A stretch of 64,000 nucleotides of DNA from Shewanella nanhaiensis (GCF_019457885.1 NZ_JAHZST010000016.1:62001-126000), one strand, 5' to 3'. Counted from the stretch's first letter, positions 25,973 to 35,057 are shown. The notes: a model not told the origin generated them from the letters alone. Made by a program: numbers and translations.

Positions 25973-26650
25973 ATGGGAATTAAAGACTGGCCAGAAGGTG
26001 AAGGTCCTAGGGATAGATTGATCAAGTTTGGCGTGTCACAACTGTCTGATGCTGAAGTTTTAGCTGTACTCCTCAGAAATGGCTCACAGGGATTAAATGC
26101 TGTTGAGCTGGCAAGAAACCTAATCAATGAGTTTGGTGGCCTTAGAGAGGTGCTAGTGGCCTCGCAATCTCAAGTTTGTCGTTTATCTGGAATGGGACCT
26201 GTAAAATTTGCTCAACTGCGCGCGGCAGCAGAGTTAAGTAGTCGAGTTTCTGCGCAAAATTTAAAAAGAGGCAAAATATTGAGTGATCCTGATTTAACTC
26301 GGGACTATTTAATGAGACAATTGCGTGATCGTGCCTATGAAGTCTTTGCAATTTTATTACTGGATAGCCAGCACAGGGTGATTCAGTTTGTTGAACTATT
26401 TCGTGGCACCATAGACTCAGCTTCGGTATATCCTCGTGATGTAGTTGGCTTAGTACTAGAAAAAAAGGCCGCGGCTGTGATTGTCTGCCACAACCATCCA
26501 TCAGGAGTTGCGGAGCCAAGTCAAGCCGATAGGCGAATTACTGAGCGATTGAAATGTGCGCTCGCAACCATAGATGTTTCCTTGTTAGACCATATGGTTG
26601 TAGGCGATCGCGAGATAGTTTCATTTGCAGAGCGGGGATGGATAGATTAA
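25973..26650 (+). CDS. radC: RadC family JAB/MPN-domain protein
   Basis: A 225-residue protein with an N-terminal helix-hairpin-helix region (LSGMGPVKFAQLRA near residue 67) and a C-terminal MPN/JAB1 domain containing HNHPSGVAEPSQAD near 172-185, the zinc-binding JAMM pattern. Despite the name, a role in DNA repair is not established for this family. GGGAGG sits 5 bases before ATG 25973; GTG 25970 is too close. Its place between coaBC and rpmB is conserved in gammaproteobacteria. Confidence 0.92.
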   Translation: MGIKDWPEGEGPRDRLIKFGVSQLSDAEVLAVLLRNGSQGLNAVELARNLINEFGGLREVLVASQSQVCRLSGMGPVKFAQLRAAAELSSRVSAQNLKRGKILSDPDLTRDYLMRQLRDRAYEVFAILLLDSQHRVIQFVELFRGTIDSASVYPRDVVGLVLEKKAAAVIVCHNHPSGVAEPSQADRRITERLKCALATIDVSLLDHMVVGDREIVSFAERGWID

Positions 26651-26657
26651 CTATCCC

Positions 26658-26686
26658 TTGATCTTTATTTTTAGATCCTGTATAAA
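26658..26686 (+). promoter_or_regulatory. Promoter of rpmB-rpmG
   Basis: TTGATC (26658-26663), 17-base spacer, TATAAA (26681-26686), about 90 bases before the rpmB start and just after radC. A close sigma-70 match suited to highly expressed ribosomal protein genes. Confidence 0.75.
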
Positions 26687-26777
26687 ATGCGCCCTCTGTT
26701 GTGTGCCTCAGGCGACGGCCATATTCGAGGTACATTAATGCTCGAGCGTTATATATATTGTTTTGGAGAAGTTTGAC

Positions 26778-27014
26778 ATGTCAAGAGTATGCCAAGTAAC
26801 TGGCAAGAAACCAATGGTTGGTAACAACCGCTCACACGCGAAAAACGCGACACGTCGTCGTTTTTTACCTAACCTACAAAACCACCGTTTTTGGTTAGAA
26901 GGTGAAAAGCGTTTCGTTAAGCTACGTATCTCTACTAAAGGTATGCGTATCATCGATAAGAAAGGTATTGAAGTTGTTGTTGCTGAACTTCGTGCCCGTG
27001 GCGAGAAGGTATAA
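26778..27014 (+). CDS. rpmB: 50S ribosomal protein L28
   Basis: A 78-residue ribosomal protein beginning MSRVCQVTGKKPMVGNNRSHA and ending ELRARGEKV, matching the full length of gammaproteobacterial L28. A longer frame from 26763 lacks a ribosome site, whereas GGAG stands before 26778. Six bases separate its stop from rpmG, so the two are co-transcribed. Confidence 0.97.
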   Translation: MSRVCQVTGKKPMVGNNRSHAKNATRRRFLPNLQNHRFWLEGEKRFVKLRISTKGMRIIDKKGIEVVVAELRARGEKV

Positions 27015-27020
27015 TAAACC

Positions 27021-27194
27021 ATGGCTAAATCTAAAGGTAATCGTGAGAAGATCAAGCTAGTTTCTAGCGCTAAAACTGGTCATTTCTACACCACTGAAAA
27101 GAACAAGCGTAACATGCCTGAAAAGATGGAGATCAAGAAGTTTGATCCAGTTATCCGTCAGCACGTTATGTACAAAGAAGCTAAAATCAAGTAA
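27021..27194 (+). CDS. rpmG: 50S ribosomal protein L33
   Basis: A 57-residue ribosomal protein, [20 protein letters not shown] at its start and KEAKIK at its end. It has the Cys-free form of L33, with no zinc-binding cysteines. It follows rpmB after 6 bases, and a strong terminator lies 23 bases downstream. Confidence 0.96.
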
Positions 27195-27216
27195 TTGCTT
27201 GATAGCTAGTTTTCTT

Positions 27217-27246
27217 AAAAAGCCCCTTATAAAGGGGCTTTTTTTT
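27217..27246 (+). terminator. Terminator of rpmB-rpmG
   Basis: AAAAAGCCCCTT and AAGGGGCTTTTT pair around a short loop, followed by a T run of about eight bases. Confidence 0.92.
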
Positions 27247-27370
27247 GCCTGAAATTTCTACTTTTACTTACTACCTTTTGTGAAAAAATATTCAGTTTAG
27301 TGGTATACCGCTCTATTGCTACTAGCCTCCTATTAAACTCACTCTTCAAGTTATTTATTTAAATGCTTGA

Positions 27371-27409
27371 AGTGACAATAAATGCTGTTAAAGTGAATTA
27401 AAATGCAAT
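27371..27409 (+). promoter_or_regulatory. Tandem ARG boxes (ArgR operator) upstream of argA
   Basis: AGTGAATTAAAATGCAAT at 27392-27409 matches the 18-base ARG box consensus at all but one position. A weaker copy, AGTGACAATAAATGCTGT at 27371-27388, precedes it with the 3-base spacer that ArgR hexamers recognise. The pair lies about 70 bases before the argA start. Arginine-dependent repression of N-acetylglutamate synthesis is inferred. Confidence 0.8.
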
Positions 27410-27476
27410 ATTATCGATTTGTTATTACAGTAGCTAGCTGTAAGCCGATTAATGATGACTTAAGTGAGATATTAGT

Positions 27477-28796
27477 GTGCGTACCACAGAACTTGTTGAA
27501 GGATTTCGTCACTCAGCCTCCTATGTGAATGCTCATAGGGGAAAGACTTTTGTTGTGATGTTAGGGGGAGAAGCTTTGGCTCAAAGCCAGTTTCGTTCGA
27601 TCATTAATGACATTGCACTTTTGCACAGCTTAGGGATTAAGATGGTGCTCGTTCATGGTGCTCGTCCGCAGATTGATGAGGCCTTGGCTGAACGAGCGAT
27701 AACTCCTGAGTATTACAATGGTGTTCGCATTACTGAAGAGGAGGCTTTTAAGGTCATTAAGCAAGTTGTTGGAGGCTTGCAACTCGATATCACAGCGCGA
27801 CTTTCCATGAGCCTGAGCAACACACCTATGCAAGGGGCACAGATTAACGTGGTCAGCGGTAATTTTGTTATCGCACAACCTTTGGGAGTTGATGATGGTG
27901 TCGATTACTGCTTGAGTGGCAAGGTGAGGCGTATCGATGTTCAGGGTTTGAAGGCCCAGCTCGACAATAAAGGTATCGTGCTCTTAGGTCCTATTGCAGC
28001 TTCCGTGACGGGAGAGAGTTTTAACCTCACCGCCGAGGAGGTGGCGACTCAGATTGCAGTGAAACTTAAGGCAGATAAGATGATCGGCTTTAGTTCTCAA
28101 AAAGGGATACTAGATAGCACTGGAGAGGTGTTGGCCGAGTTAATGCCAAATGAAGCACAATCTATCTTAAATCATATTGATGGTGAAGTCGGTGTTTGTG
28201 TCGGCACTAAAGCTTTCTTAAAAGCCAGTATAGATGCATGTCGCAATGGGGTCTCTCGGTGTCACTTTGTGAGCTATTTAGATGATGGCTCTTTGCTGCA
28301 AGAGCTTTTCTCCAGAGATGGGATCGGTACTCAAATCGTGACTGAAAGTGCTGAGAGGCTACGTAGGGCGAGTATCGGTGATATTGGTGGCATACTCGAT
28401 CTTATCCGTCCGCTTGAGGAGAAGGGGATCTTAGTGCGCCGCTCCCGTGAACAGCTTGAGATGGAGATTGAGCAGTTCATGTTGATTGAGCGTGATGGCT
28501 TGGTGATTGGTTGTGCGGCTTTCTATCCCTTTGAAGAGGACAGTGCAGGCGAGTTCGCTTGTTTAGTGGTTCATCCTGAGTACCGTGACGCTGACAGAGG
28601 AAGTCTGTTACTGAAGAACATCATAGGTCAAGCCAGAGTACGTGGCTATACCCGTCTGTTTGCCTTAACGACCCGCAGTATCCATTGGTTCTTAGAGCAT
28701 GGTTTTGAAATTGTTGAGGTGGATGAGCTACCCGATAAGAAGAAGCAGCTGTATAACTATCAACGTAAGTCTAAAATTTTGGCTTTAGGGCTTTAG
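27477..28796 (+). CDS. argA: N-acetylglutamate synthase
   Basis: First enzyme of arginine biosynthesis: acetyl-CoA plus glutamate gives N-acetylglutamate. The 439-residue protein joins an amino-acid-kinase-like domain (residues 20-290, with VVMLGGEAL and MVLVHGARPQID), which senses arginine, to a C-terminal GNAT acetyltransferase domain (residues 295-435, with CLVVHPEYRDADRGSLLLKN). The start codon is GTG. The last codons run into a four-copy 8-base repeat. The upstream ARG boxes indicate ArgR control. Confidence 0.95.
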   Translation: MRTTELVEGFRHSASYVNAHRGKTFVVMLGGEALAQSQFRSIINDIALLHSLGIKMVLVHGARPQIDEALAERAITPEYYNGVRITEEEAFKVIKQVVGGLQLDITARLSMSLSNTPMQGAQINVVSGNFVIAQPLGVDDGVDYCLSGKVRRIDVQGLKAQLDNKGIVLLGPIAASVTGESFNLTAEEVATQIAVKLKADKMIGFSSQKGILDSTGEVLAELMPNEAQSILNHIDGEVGVCVGTKAFLKASIDACRNGVSRCHFVSYLDDGSLLQELFSRDGIGTQIVTESAERLRRASIGDIGGILDLIRPLEEKGILVRRSREQLEMEIEQFMLIERDGLVIGCAAFYPFEEDSAGEFACLVVHPEYRDADRGSLLLKNIIGQARVRGYTRLFALTTRSIHWFLEHGFEIVEVDELPDKKKQLYNYQRKSKILALGL

Positions 28797-28813
28797 GGCT
28801 TTAGGGCTTTAAG
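28782..28813 (+). repeat. Four tandem copies of an 8-base repeat at the argA stop
   Basis: GGCTTTAG repeated three times and then GGCTTTAA. The argA stop codon lies in the second copy. Copy-number changes downstream of that point would not alter the protein. A short VNTR-type locus. Confidence 0.8.
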
Positions 28814-28822
28814 CAGAGCTTG

Positions 28823-29542
28823 TTAATTGGCGAGATTAGATAGCTTCTCGCCATTGATTAAAATTTTTCGGTAACCAATACTAATGATCTGCTCTTTTTC
28901 TAACTCGACAAGCAGTTTATTGGCGGTCTGACGTGAGAGATTGAGAAAAGAAGCAAGATGCTCCTGGGTGACATCGACCTGCAACCATCCAGGTTTTTCA
29001 TCCATTGGGGTGGCACTAATTTGAGCTAAAATTTGGACTAACATTCTGACTCTGGCTGTTAGTGAGTGGAGGCTGACAAATTCAGTCCAGCTCATTAATA
29101 GTTTGAACTGTCTGTTTATCTCTGTCATCACCTTTGGATATAGGGCGGGATTGTTTTCGCAGAGCTTGCGGATCACAGCGCCTGGCACTGAGATCACCTC
29201 AGATTTTGCCGTGGCGACCCAGTCGTGGGAGAGTGCTTGATTGTCGAAACAGGAGATCCAGCCAACCCAACGTTGGGGGCCAATTGGAGGAAATCTTACC
29301 TCCTTGCCATCTAAGCTGGTTGCAACAATATTTAAGCTGCCATTGATAACAAATCTAACTTGATCTCCCACATCTTCCCTATGGGCTATAACTGTCTCAT
29401 TTTTATATTTATTAGTCTTTAATTGGCTCAGAATGTAGTCTATTTCATCCTGATTACAGACACTAAAAACCCCGGAGTAGGCTAGAAAACTAGTTAACTC
29501 CTCTTGGCTATATTTTCTCAAAGATTGTCTATTTGGCGACAA
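28823..29542 (-). CDS. Crp/Fnr family transcriptional regulator
   Basis: A 239-residue regulator with an N-terminal cyclic-nucleotide-binding-like beta domain (residues 18-140), a long dimerisation helix near 140-165, and a C-terminal winged helix with VTQEHLASFLNLSRQTANKLLVELEKEQII near 190-219. The four clustered N-terminal Cys of FNR are absent, and the cAMP-binding RSA-type motif of CRP is not recognisable, so the signal is unknown. It is divergent from an exported protein and a TonB receptor, and a perfect dyad in the gap is a likely operator. Confidence 0.8.
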   Translation of the reverse strand: MSPNRQSLRKYSQEELTSFLAYSGVFSVCNQDEIDYILSQLKTNKYKNETVIAHREDVGDQVRFVINGSLNIVATSLDGKEVRFPPIGPQRWVGWISCFDNQALSHDWVATAKSEVISVPGAVIRKLCENNPALYPKVMTEINRQFKLLMSWTEFVSLHSLTARVRMLVQILAQISATPMDEKPGWLQVDVTQEHLASFLNLSRQTANKLLVELEKEQIISIGYRKILINGEKLSNLAN

Positions 29543-29593
29543 TTGCCCCTCTCTTTATCGTCTAGGTTAATACTCTAAATCTATTTACGGAAC

Positions 29594-29611
29594 TGAAACA
29601 TCTCTGTTTCA
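29594..29611. promoter_or_regulatory. Dyad operator candidate between the Crp/Fnr-type regulator and the exported protein
   Basis: TGAAACATCTCTGTTTCA, with 6-base arms and a 6-base spacer, has the geometry of CRP/FNR-family sites but not their usual core. It lies in the 87-base divergent gap, 18 bases before the ATG of the exported protein and about 50 bases from the regulator start. Confidence 0.5.
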
Positions 29612-29629
29612 TCTCCGATGGGGAGAAAG

Positions 29630-31003
29630 ATGACTTACAAGATCGCTAATATAATAAACACGCAACGCCTTAAATGGGTATCTGTTTTTTTACTCGCCGG
29701 TGCAAGCATGAATATTCAAGCTAAACCACTGGATTATGAGAAGCCAACTGCTGATATCGAGGGGCCTAGATCTTGCTTCTGGAACCGCGGTCCCTTTAGT
29801 GCCGATCCCTATATTAACGTAGCTTACCCTGATGCCAATGTCTTCTATTGGGCGGCAACGTTTACTATTCCTAAAGGGGCTAAGCTAGAGGTTGATGGTG
29901 AGTTTGCTCATGCAAGATACCAATCTTTAATCAGTTACGATGAGCGTGGAAGACCGCAAGATTCTGTGGCCGATTACCTTATTGCCCCTAAGCTCAATAA
30001 CACTAACCCTTACCAAGCTGGTGCAGACAGGCAGGCTGAAGAGCGAAGTTACAGCATCGCCGTTCAAACGGGAATGCCACCACAAATTGAGCGCGGCGTG
30101 ATGCAGCGTAATACGGTTCGTACCGATATCTATGCGCCGAGCTATCGAAAAGATCAGCAGCTGTTAATCTATCGGATCTATCTGCCTGATGAGAAGGCCT
30201 CAATAACTGGTGGCGTGCCTCTACCAGAGCCTGTATTGACCCTAAGTGATGGTAAAAGGCTACGTGGTGGTGATGCATGCGCGGCACTAAAAACTGGTCA
30301 ACAGCTTAAAATTGACCCTAACGCACTAAATATCAGCGCCGAGAAATACGTGGCTCTTAGAGATCAAGCAGATAAACCAGCTACTTGGCCTGCAACTAAT
30401 CCATCTTCTTGGTATATCCAATATGATCGAGAGTTTCTGCTCTCTATGTACTCAGGTGAAAAGGTGAAGATGGGACGACGTTCTGAAGGGGGGTTCTACC
30501 CCAACTTAGATAACAACTATATTCGTACCATAGTGAATCGAAAGTTCGGCAAGGTATTAGTCCTTCGCGCCAAGATGCCCAATATCAGTAAGTCATTTTA
30601 TGGGGAGCGTAAACATGCTGATGCCGATCTGCGTTACTGGTCTATCTGCTCGAATCAAAGTTTCGCCAATACCCGAGTGACAGACTGCCTATTCGATGAA
30701 GAGGTCCCTTTGGATAAAAACGGTTACTACACGATAGTGGTGTCTCGAGAGGAAGATCGTCCTCGAAATGCTAAGAGGCAGTGTGGTGTCGCTTGGCTGG
30801 AGATGGCTGAAGATGGTGATGGTCTAGGTGATGAGGATATGGCGGTAGTGCAGATCCGTAACTTACTTGCCTCGCCCGATTTCCCCCATGCTATACAGAA
30901 AATATTGAAACCGGGTGATGAGAAAGCTGTGATGCAGGAGTATTTTCCTAAATCTCATTACATGATGCCCTCTATGTTTGAGGCGGTATTTCCCTGTATT
31001 TAA
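29630..31003 (+). CDS. Exported protein of unknown function paired with a TonB-dependent receptor
   Basis: A 457-residue protein with a signal peptide (hydrophobic segment residues 16-32, cleavage near IQA-KP). The mature part begins with a Cys-containing GPRSCFWNRGPFSADPYINVAYPDAN stretch and contains several further Cys (near 198, 344, 357 and 388, and at the penultimate position) that could form periplasmic disulfides. I do not recognise the family. ATG 29630 is chosen because GGGGAG stands 6 bases upstream; ATG 29618 lies in front of that site. It is followed after 105 bases by a TonB-dependent receptor, and the divergent regulator is probably local. A role in binding or modifying the receptor's ligand is inferred from context only. 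Confidence 0.6.
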   Translation: MTYKIANIINTQRLKWVSVFLLAGASMNIQAKPLDYEKPTADIEGPRSCFWNRGPFSADPYINVAYPDANVFYWAATFTIPKGAKLEVDGEFAHARYQSLISYDERGRPQDSVADYLIAPKLNNTNPYQAGADRQAEERSYSIAVQTGMPPQIERGVMQRNTVRTDIYAPSYRKDQQLLIYRIYLPDEKASITGGVPLPEPVLTLSDGKRLRGGDACAALKTGQQLKIDPNALNISAEKYVALRDQADKPATWPATNPSSWYIQYDREFLLSMYSGEKVKMGRRSEGGFYPNLDNNYIRTIVNRKFGKVLVLRAKMPNISKSFYGERKHADADLRYWSICSNQSFANTRVTDCLFDEEVPLDKNGYYTIVVSREEDRPRNAKRQCGVAWLEMAEDGDGLGDEDMAVVQIRNLLASPDFPHAIQKILKPGDEKAVMQEYFPKSHYMMPSMFEAVFPCI

Positions 31004-31108
31004 CGGGTATGGCTCACTGGGGAGAGTGAGCCAATTTTCAGATGGGGTTTAGTTGTATTCATCTGCGTATTCCAATAACGATTAAAAATAGAAGAAAGAG
31101 AGTGGATT

Positions 31109-33520
31109 ATGCGAGTAACTATGCGATTAACATTGTTATCGAAATTGATTGTTGGTGCCTTGATTGGAGCCCCTTTGGTGTCATATGCAAATGATGAGAC
31201 AAGCGCAAGTGATGTAGGTGAAAGACAGCTTGAGGTGATCACTGTCACGGCGCAAAAGCGTACTCAGAGTGTCAAAGAGGTGCCTCTCTCAGTGGCTACG
31301 GTCAATAGAGAGGCGATAGAGGATATGAATATTAGCAACACCGAGGAGCTATCTAGCCGTATTGGTAACTTCAGTGTGAGTCAATCAGGTCAGGGATTTA
31401 ATATTTATATGCGTGGTCTGGGCTCCGGGCCAAACCAAGGGTTTGAGCAGACCGTAGGAACCTATGTTGATGGGATCTACCGTGGTCGAGGACACTTGAT
31501 GCGTAGCACCTTTCTCGACCTTGAGATGGTGGAGGTTCTCAGGGGGCCTCAAGGAACCCTGTTTGGTATGAATACCACAGCAGGGGCACTTAATTTGACC
31601 ACTGCGGCGCCGACCGATTACTTCAGCGGTTACCTTAATGGTAACTATGATATGACGGATCAGGGGTTAACATTTGAGGGAGCGGTTTCTGGCCCTTTAG
31701 CCGACAATTTTCAGGCGCGTTTTGCATTTAGAGCGGTAGACAGTGACGGCTATATGACCAATAGCGTGACAGAGCAAAATGAAGTACAACATGAAACATT
31801 GTTGGGGCGGTTATCTTTAGCTTGGCAGCCAACAGATAGACTAAGTATCGATCTTAAGTTACAAGAAGACAAAGATGAGTTTGTTGGTGACAGTAATACC
31901 AAAGGCATATTAGAGCCAGCTCTGGCTGCAGCTAACCCAGCGCTCGCTGCGAGTTTAGGTGATTATGGTGTTAGCCTGACATCGGCAAAAACAACACCGA
32001 GTTTAGTTGAGGTTGAAGGGGGGGAGTTTACGGCAAGTCATCAAACCTTAAAGATAGAGTATGAACTTGATGAGCACACGTTAACGGCTATCAGTGGTTG
32101 GCAATCCTATCAGGTAGACACCTCAAATGATGGTGATAGAACCCCACGGCCCTTACTGTTTCGTAGTGTCAGTGATGAAGAGTATGACCAATTTAGCCAA
32201 GAGCTTCGTTTAGCATCACAGGGGGGAGAGACGTTTGATTATATTCTTGGAGCCTATTACCAAGACTCTGAGCTTAACTATGATGAACACTTTCTAGCCT
32301 ATGCACTGCAGTTTGATGGTGTGCGACAGTTCGGGACCGACTCTGAGGTGATGAGTGTGTTTGGCAAGTTTGACTGGCAGTTAGATGATAACTGGAGTGC
32401 AAGCTTGGGGCTTAGGTATACCCATGAGGAGAAAGAGGGAGCGCGGGATCTAACCTTGGTGGATCTGGTATCTGGTGAGCCTATCTCCCAAGTGCCCTTT
32501 ATTAGCCCCCCTGCACTTAAACCCGCGTTGGAGCAATTTGGGCTTCCCGCTATCCCAGGTTCAGTTTACAGCTTGATGTTAGGCGCAGATTATCCCTATT
32601 TAGATCCTCTTTTACTTGGCAGCAATACACAAAATATCGCTAACCCCATCTATCGAACTGGAGCGGATCATAGTATTCGAGCCGAGCGAACTGAGGAGAG
32701 TTTCACACCTGCCCTTTCAGTAAGGTATCAACTGGAGGATGCGATGTTTTATGCTAGTGTCGCTAAGGGGGCTAAGTCTGGTGGTTTTGATGCCAGAGCG
32801 AATCTTCCCGAGAACTTCGAGTTTGATGATGAATCTGTTTTGTCCTATGAGATCGGCAGTAAGCTGACCTTAGATGGTGGCGCTGCAGATCTTAATTTAG
32901 CTGTGTTTTATATGGAGTTTAGCGATCTACAAACCTCAACATTTGATGGCAATACAGGCTTTTTTGTGGAAAACGGCGCTAAGGCAACTTCATATGGTTT
33001 AGAGCTAGATGGTCGATGGGCATTTGCTGATGATTGGATGTGGTCTGGTAGTTTAGGTTTACTCGATTTTAGCTGGGATGAGTTTAGTGGAGCAAAATGC
33101 TTTACCAGTTTAAGTTACTCCTCAACTAATATTGAGGCTAATGGCAGCTCTTGTGATCTCTCGGGCCAACCCAATGCGCTGTCACCTAAGGTGTCGGGCA
33201 GTACCTGGCTTGAGTACCGTAGTGAGCTGAGCAGTGATTATGATATTAGAGTGATGGCTGAGACAGTGTTTAAATCCAGTTACTTTACCAATGCCGATCT
33301 CAACCCATTCACTGAGCAGGAGGCGTTTGTTAAATACAATGCACAAATCGCCTTGATCAATACTAATTCTGATTGGCAGCTAGGTTTAATATTAAAAAAT
33401 CTGTCTGATGAGATCACGATCAACAGCTCCTATGATATGCCGTTTACTCCTGGTGGCTACGTGGTTTACACCGAACCTGGACGAACAGCGACTCTGCAGT
33501 TTAGCTATAAGTTTGATTAA
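31109..33520 (+). CDS. TonB-dependent outer membrane receptor
   Basis: An 803-residue outer membrane transporter. A signal peptide (cleavage near SYA-ND) is followed by a TonB-box-like LEVITVTAQKR near residues 41-51 and a plug domain with VEVLRGPQGTLFGMNTTAGALNL near 147-169. A beta-barrel follows, ending in an alternating hydrophobic strand (ATLQFSYKFD) rather than the usual terminal aromatic residue. The sequence resembles receptors for larger organic ligands rather than a recognised siderophore receptor, but the ligand is not known. It lies downstream of an exported unknown protein and ahead of a terminator shared with rarD. Confidence 0.85.
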   Translation: MRVTMRLTLLSKLIVGALIGAPLVSYANDETSASDVGERQLEVITVTAQKRTQSVKEVPLSVATVNREAIEDMNISNTEELSSRIGNFSVSQSGQGFNIYMRGLGSGPNQGFEQTVGTYVDGIYRGRGHLMRSTFLDLEMVEVLRGPQGTLFGMNTTAGALNLTTAAPTDYFSGYLNGNYDMTDQGLTFEGAVSGPLADNFQARFAFRAVDSDGYMTNSVTEQNEVQHETLLGRLSLAWQPTDRLSIDLKLQEDKDEFVGDSNTKGILEPALAAANPALAASLGDYGVSLTSAKTTPSLVEVEGGEFTASHQTLKIEYELDEHTLTAISGWQSYQVDTSNDGDRTPRPLLFRSVSDEEYDQFSQELRLASQGGETFDYILGAYYQDSELNYDEHFLAYALQFDGVRQFGTDSEVMSVFGKFDWQLDDNWSASLGLRYTHEEKEGARDLTLVDLVSGEPISQVPFISPPALKPALEQFGLPAIPGSVYSLMLGADYPYLDPLLLGSNTQNIANPIYRTGADHSIRAERTEESFTPALSVRYQLEDAMFYASVAKGAKSGGFDARANLPENFEFDDESVLSYEIGSKLTLDGGAADLNLAVFYMEFSDLQTSTFDGNTGFFVENGAKATSYGLELDGRWAFADDWMWSGSLGLLDFSWDEFSGAKCFTSLSYSSTNIEANGSSCDLSGQPNALSPKVSGSTWLEYRSELSSDYDIRVMAETVFKSSYFTNADLNPFTEQEAFVKYNAQIALINTNSDWQLGLILKNLSDEITINSSYDMPFTPGGYVVYTEPGRTATLQFSYKFD

Positions 33521-33536
33521 TCTCTGTGCTGTATTT

Positions 33537-33568
33537 AAGACAAAGCCCCATTATGGGGCTTTGTCTTT
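33537..33568. terminator. Bidirectional terminator between the TonB receptor gene and rarD
   Basis: AAGACAAAGCCCCA and TGGGGCTTTGTCTT form a perfect 14-bp stem with a 3-base loop, between convergent genes, with A-rich and T-rich flanks. Confidence 0.9.
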
Positions 33569-33577
33569 ATCATAATC

Positions 33578-34468
33578 TTACTGTTTAATAGGTTTTCTTT
33601 TGTAAAACATATCAATAGTAAAGATGATTAAGGCACTCCAGATAAACCCAAAGGTGATCCCTTTCTCAAGGTCGAATGGCTCATTATAGAGAGTGATGGC
33701 CATGATAAACATGATACTTGGGCCAATATACTGGAAGAAGCCCAGCATAGATAGAGGGATCCTTACCGCCGCGGCTGCGAAGCACAGTAACGGGATAGTG
33801 GTGACCACTCCAGCTGCCATCAATAGCAGGTTGAGGGATAACTCATTACTCATCAAGTTCGTCATAGAGTCACCAAAGTTAGCAAAAAGGTAGAGTAGGG
33901 CGATGGGGAATAGAATCGCAGTTTCCACTAACAGTCCTGTTTTTGCATCCACATTAACCTTCTTCCTTAATAATCCATATAAGCCAAAGGAGCTAGCAAG
34001 TCCAAGTGAAACAAGGGGAATAGAGCCAAATGAGATCAATTGAACTAAGACACCTGTGCCAGCTAAAATAACCGCCAGCCATTGGAGCTTACGCAAGCGC
34101 TCGCTCAGAAATACCATGCCCAGCATGACATTGACCAAGGGATTGATGAAATAGCCTAAACTCGCATCCAGCATATGGTCGTTGTTAACCGCCCAGATAA
34201 AGAGTAACCAGTTACCAGCAATAAGCACCGAGGTGAGGGTGAGCACCATTAGCTGCTTGGGGCGTTTAAGTACCTGTCTCAGTCTAGAAAAACCACCAAA
34301 CATCATCATGAGTAGGGTGACAAAAATAAAAGACCAGATCACCCGATGGATCAATATCTCAGTAGCTGATACCTGATCGAGAAGTTTAAAATAGAGGGGA
34401 GCAAAACCCCAAAGGGTGTATGCGCATATGGCGGATGCGATACCTTTGTTTTGTTCTGAACTAAGCAT
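33578..34468 (-). CDS. rarD: EamA family transporter RarD
   Basis: A 296-residue inner membrane protein of the drug/metabolite transporter superfamily with about ten transmembrane helices. It starts near NKGIASAICAYTLWGFAPLYFKLL, the RarD N-terminal signature. E. coli RarD was named from a chloramphenicol-sensitivity annotation; its natural substrate is not established. It neighbours yigI and recQ, as in E. coli, although pldA is missing here. Confidence 0.9.
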   Translation of the reverse strand: MLSSEQNKGIASAICAYTLWGFAPLYFKLLDQVSATEILIHRVIWSFIFVTLLMMMFGGFSRLRQVLKRPKQLMVLTLTSVLIAGNWLLFIWAVNNDHMLDASLGYFINPLVNVMLGMVFLSERLRKLQWLAVILAGTGVLVQLISFGSIPLVSLGLASSFGLYGLLRKKVNVDAKTGLLVETAILFPIALLYLFANFGDSMTNLMSNELSLNLLLMAAGVVTTIPLLCFAAAAVRIPLSMLGFFQYIGPSIMFIMAITLYNEPFDLEKGITFGFIWSALIIFTIDMFYKRKPIKQ

Positions 34469-34592
34469 TAATCAAGTTACAAAAGGAGAGAGGCCGCTAT
34501 TGTATGCCTCATAACCAGTGGGCTCAAGTTCAGTCTTGATTCGACGAGTGTCAGCTGTTTGTGACAGCAGGAAAGTTAAACTTACATTTTAT

Positions 34593-35057
34593 TTAACCGA
34601 CCATGTAAGTGCCTGTTCCAAAAGCAATATGATCGCCATTTTCATTATGAAGCTCCATTCGACAAACAGAAACACGGTTGCCTGCACGTATCACAGTCCC
34701 GGTACCGGTAAATATTGTTCCTCTTCCGGGACGTAAATAGTCAATTCTAAGATCTATGGTGCCTAAGGTTTGCAGTCGGGTCTGTAGATCTTCAATACTC
34801 CAATCATCACGGCTGGCGACTAGGCCTGAAAAGGCGGTGAGCCCACCGACAACATCCAACACTGTGGCTGTAACCCCACCATGTAAGATCTGCTGGTGAA
34901 TATTACCTATCAGCTCAGGTTTCATATTCACCACTGCCTCAACCCCATCAAGGTCGTATCGTTTAATATCCATGCCCAGCAGATTGTGAAAGGGAACCTG
35001 CTTATCAAAAACCTCTGCAACTCGCTGTAGGATCTCGTATTGAATCGGTGTTGTCAT
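34593..35057 (-). CDS. yigI: Hotdog-fold acyl-CoA thioesterase, YigI family
   Basis: A 154-residue PaaI/YigI-type thioesterase that hydrolyses acyl-CoA; E. coli YigI acts on medium- and long-chain substrates. The hotdog helix carries HQQILHGGVTATVLDVVGGL near residues 52-71, with the catalytic Asp in VLD, and the conserved TIDLRIDYLRPGRG segment near 98-111. It lies between rarD and recQ on the strand of rarD. Confidence 0.85.
   Translation of the reverse strand: MTTPIQYEILQRVAEVFDKQVPFHNLLGMDIKRYDLDGVEAVVNMKPELIGNIHQQILHGGVTATVLDVVGGLTAFSGLVASRDDWSIEDLQTRLQTLGTIDLRIDYLRPGRGTIFTGTGTVIRAGNRVSVCRMELHNENGDHIAFGTGTYMVG

Noticed and set aside
28782..28813. Phase-variable switch in argA
   Set aside because: The stop codon lies in the second repeat copy, so gain or loss of later copies does not change the protein.
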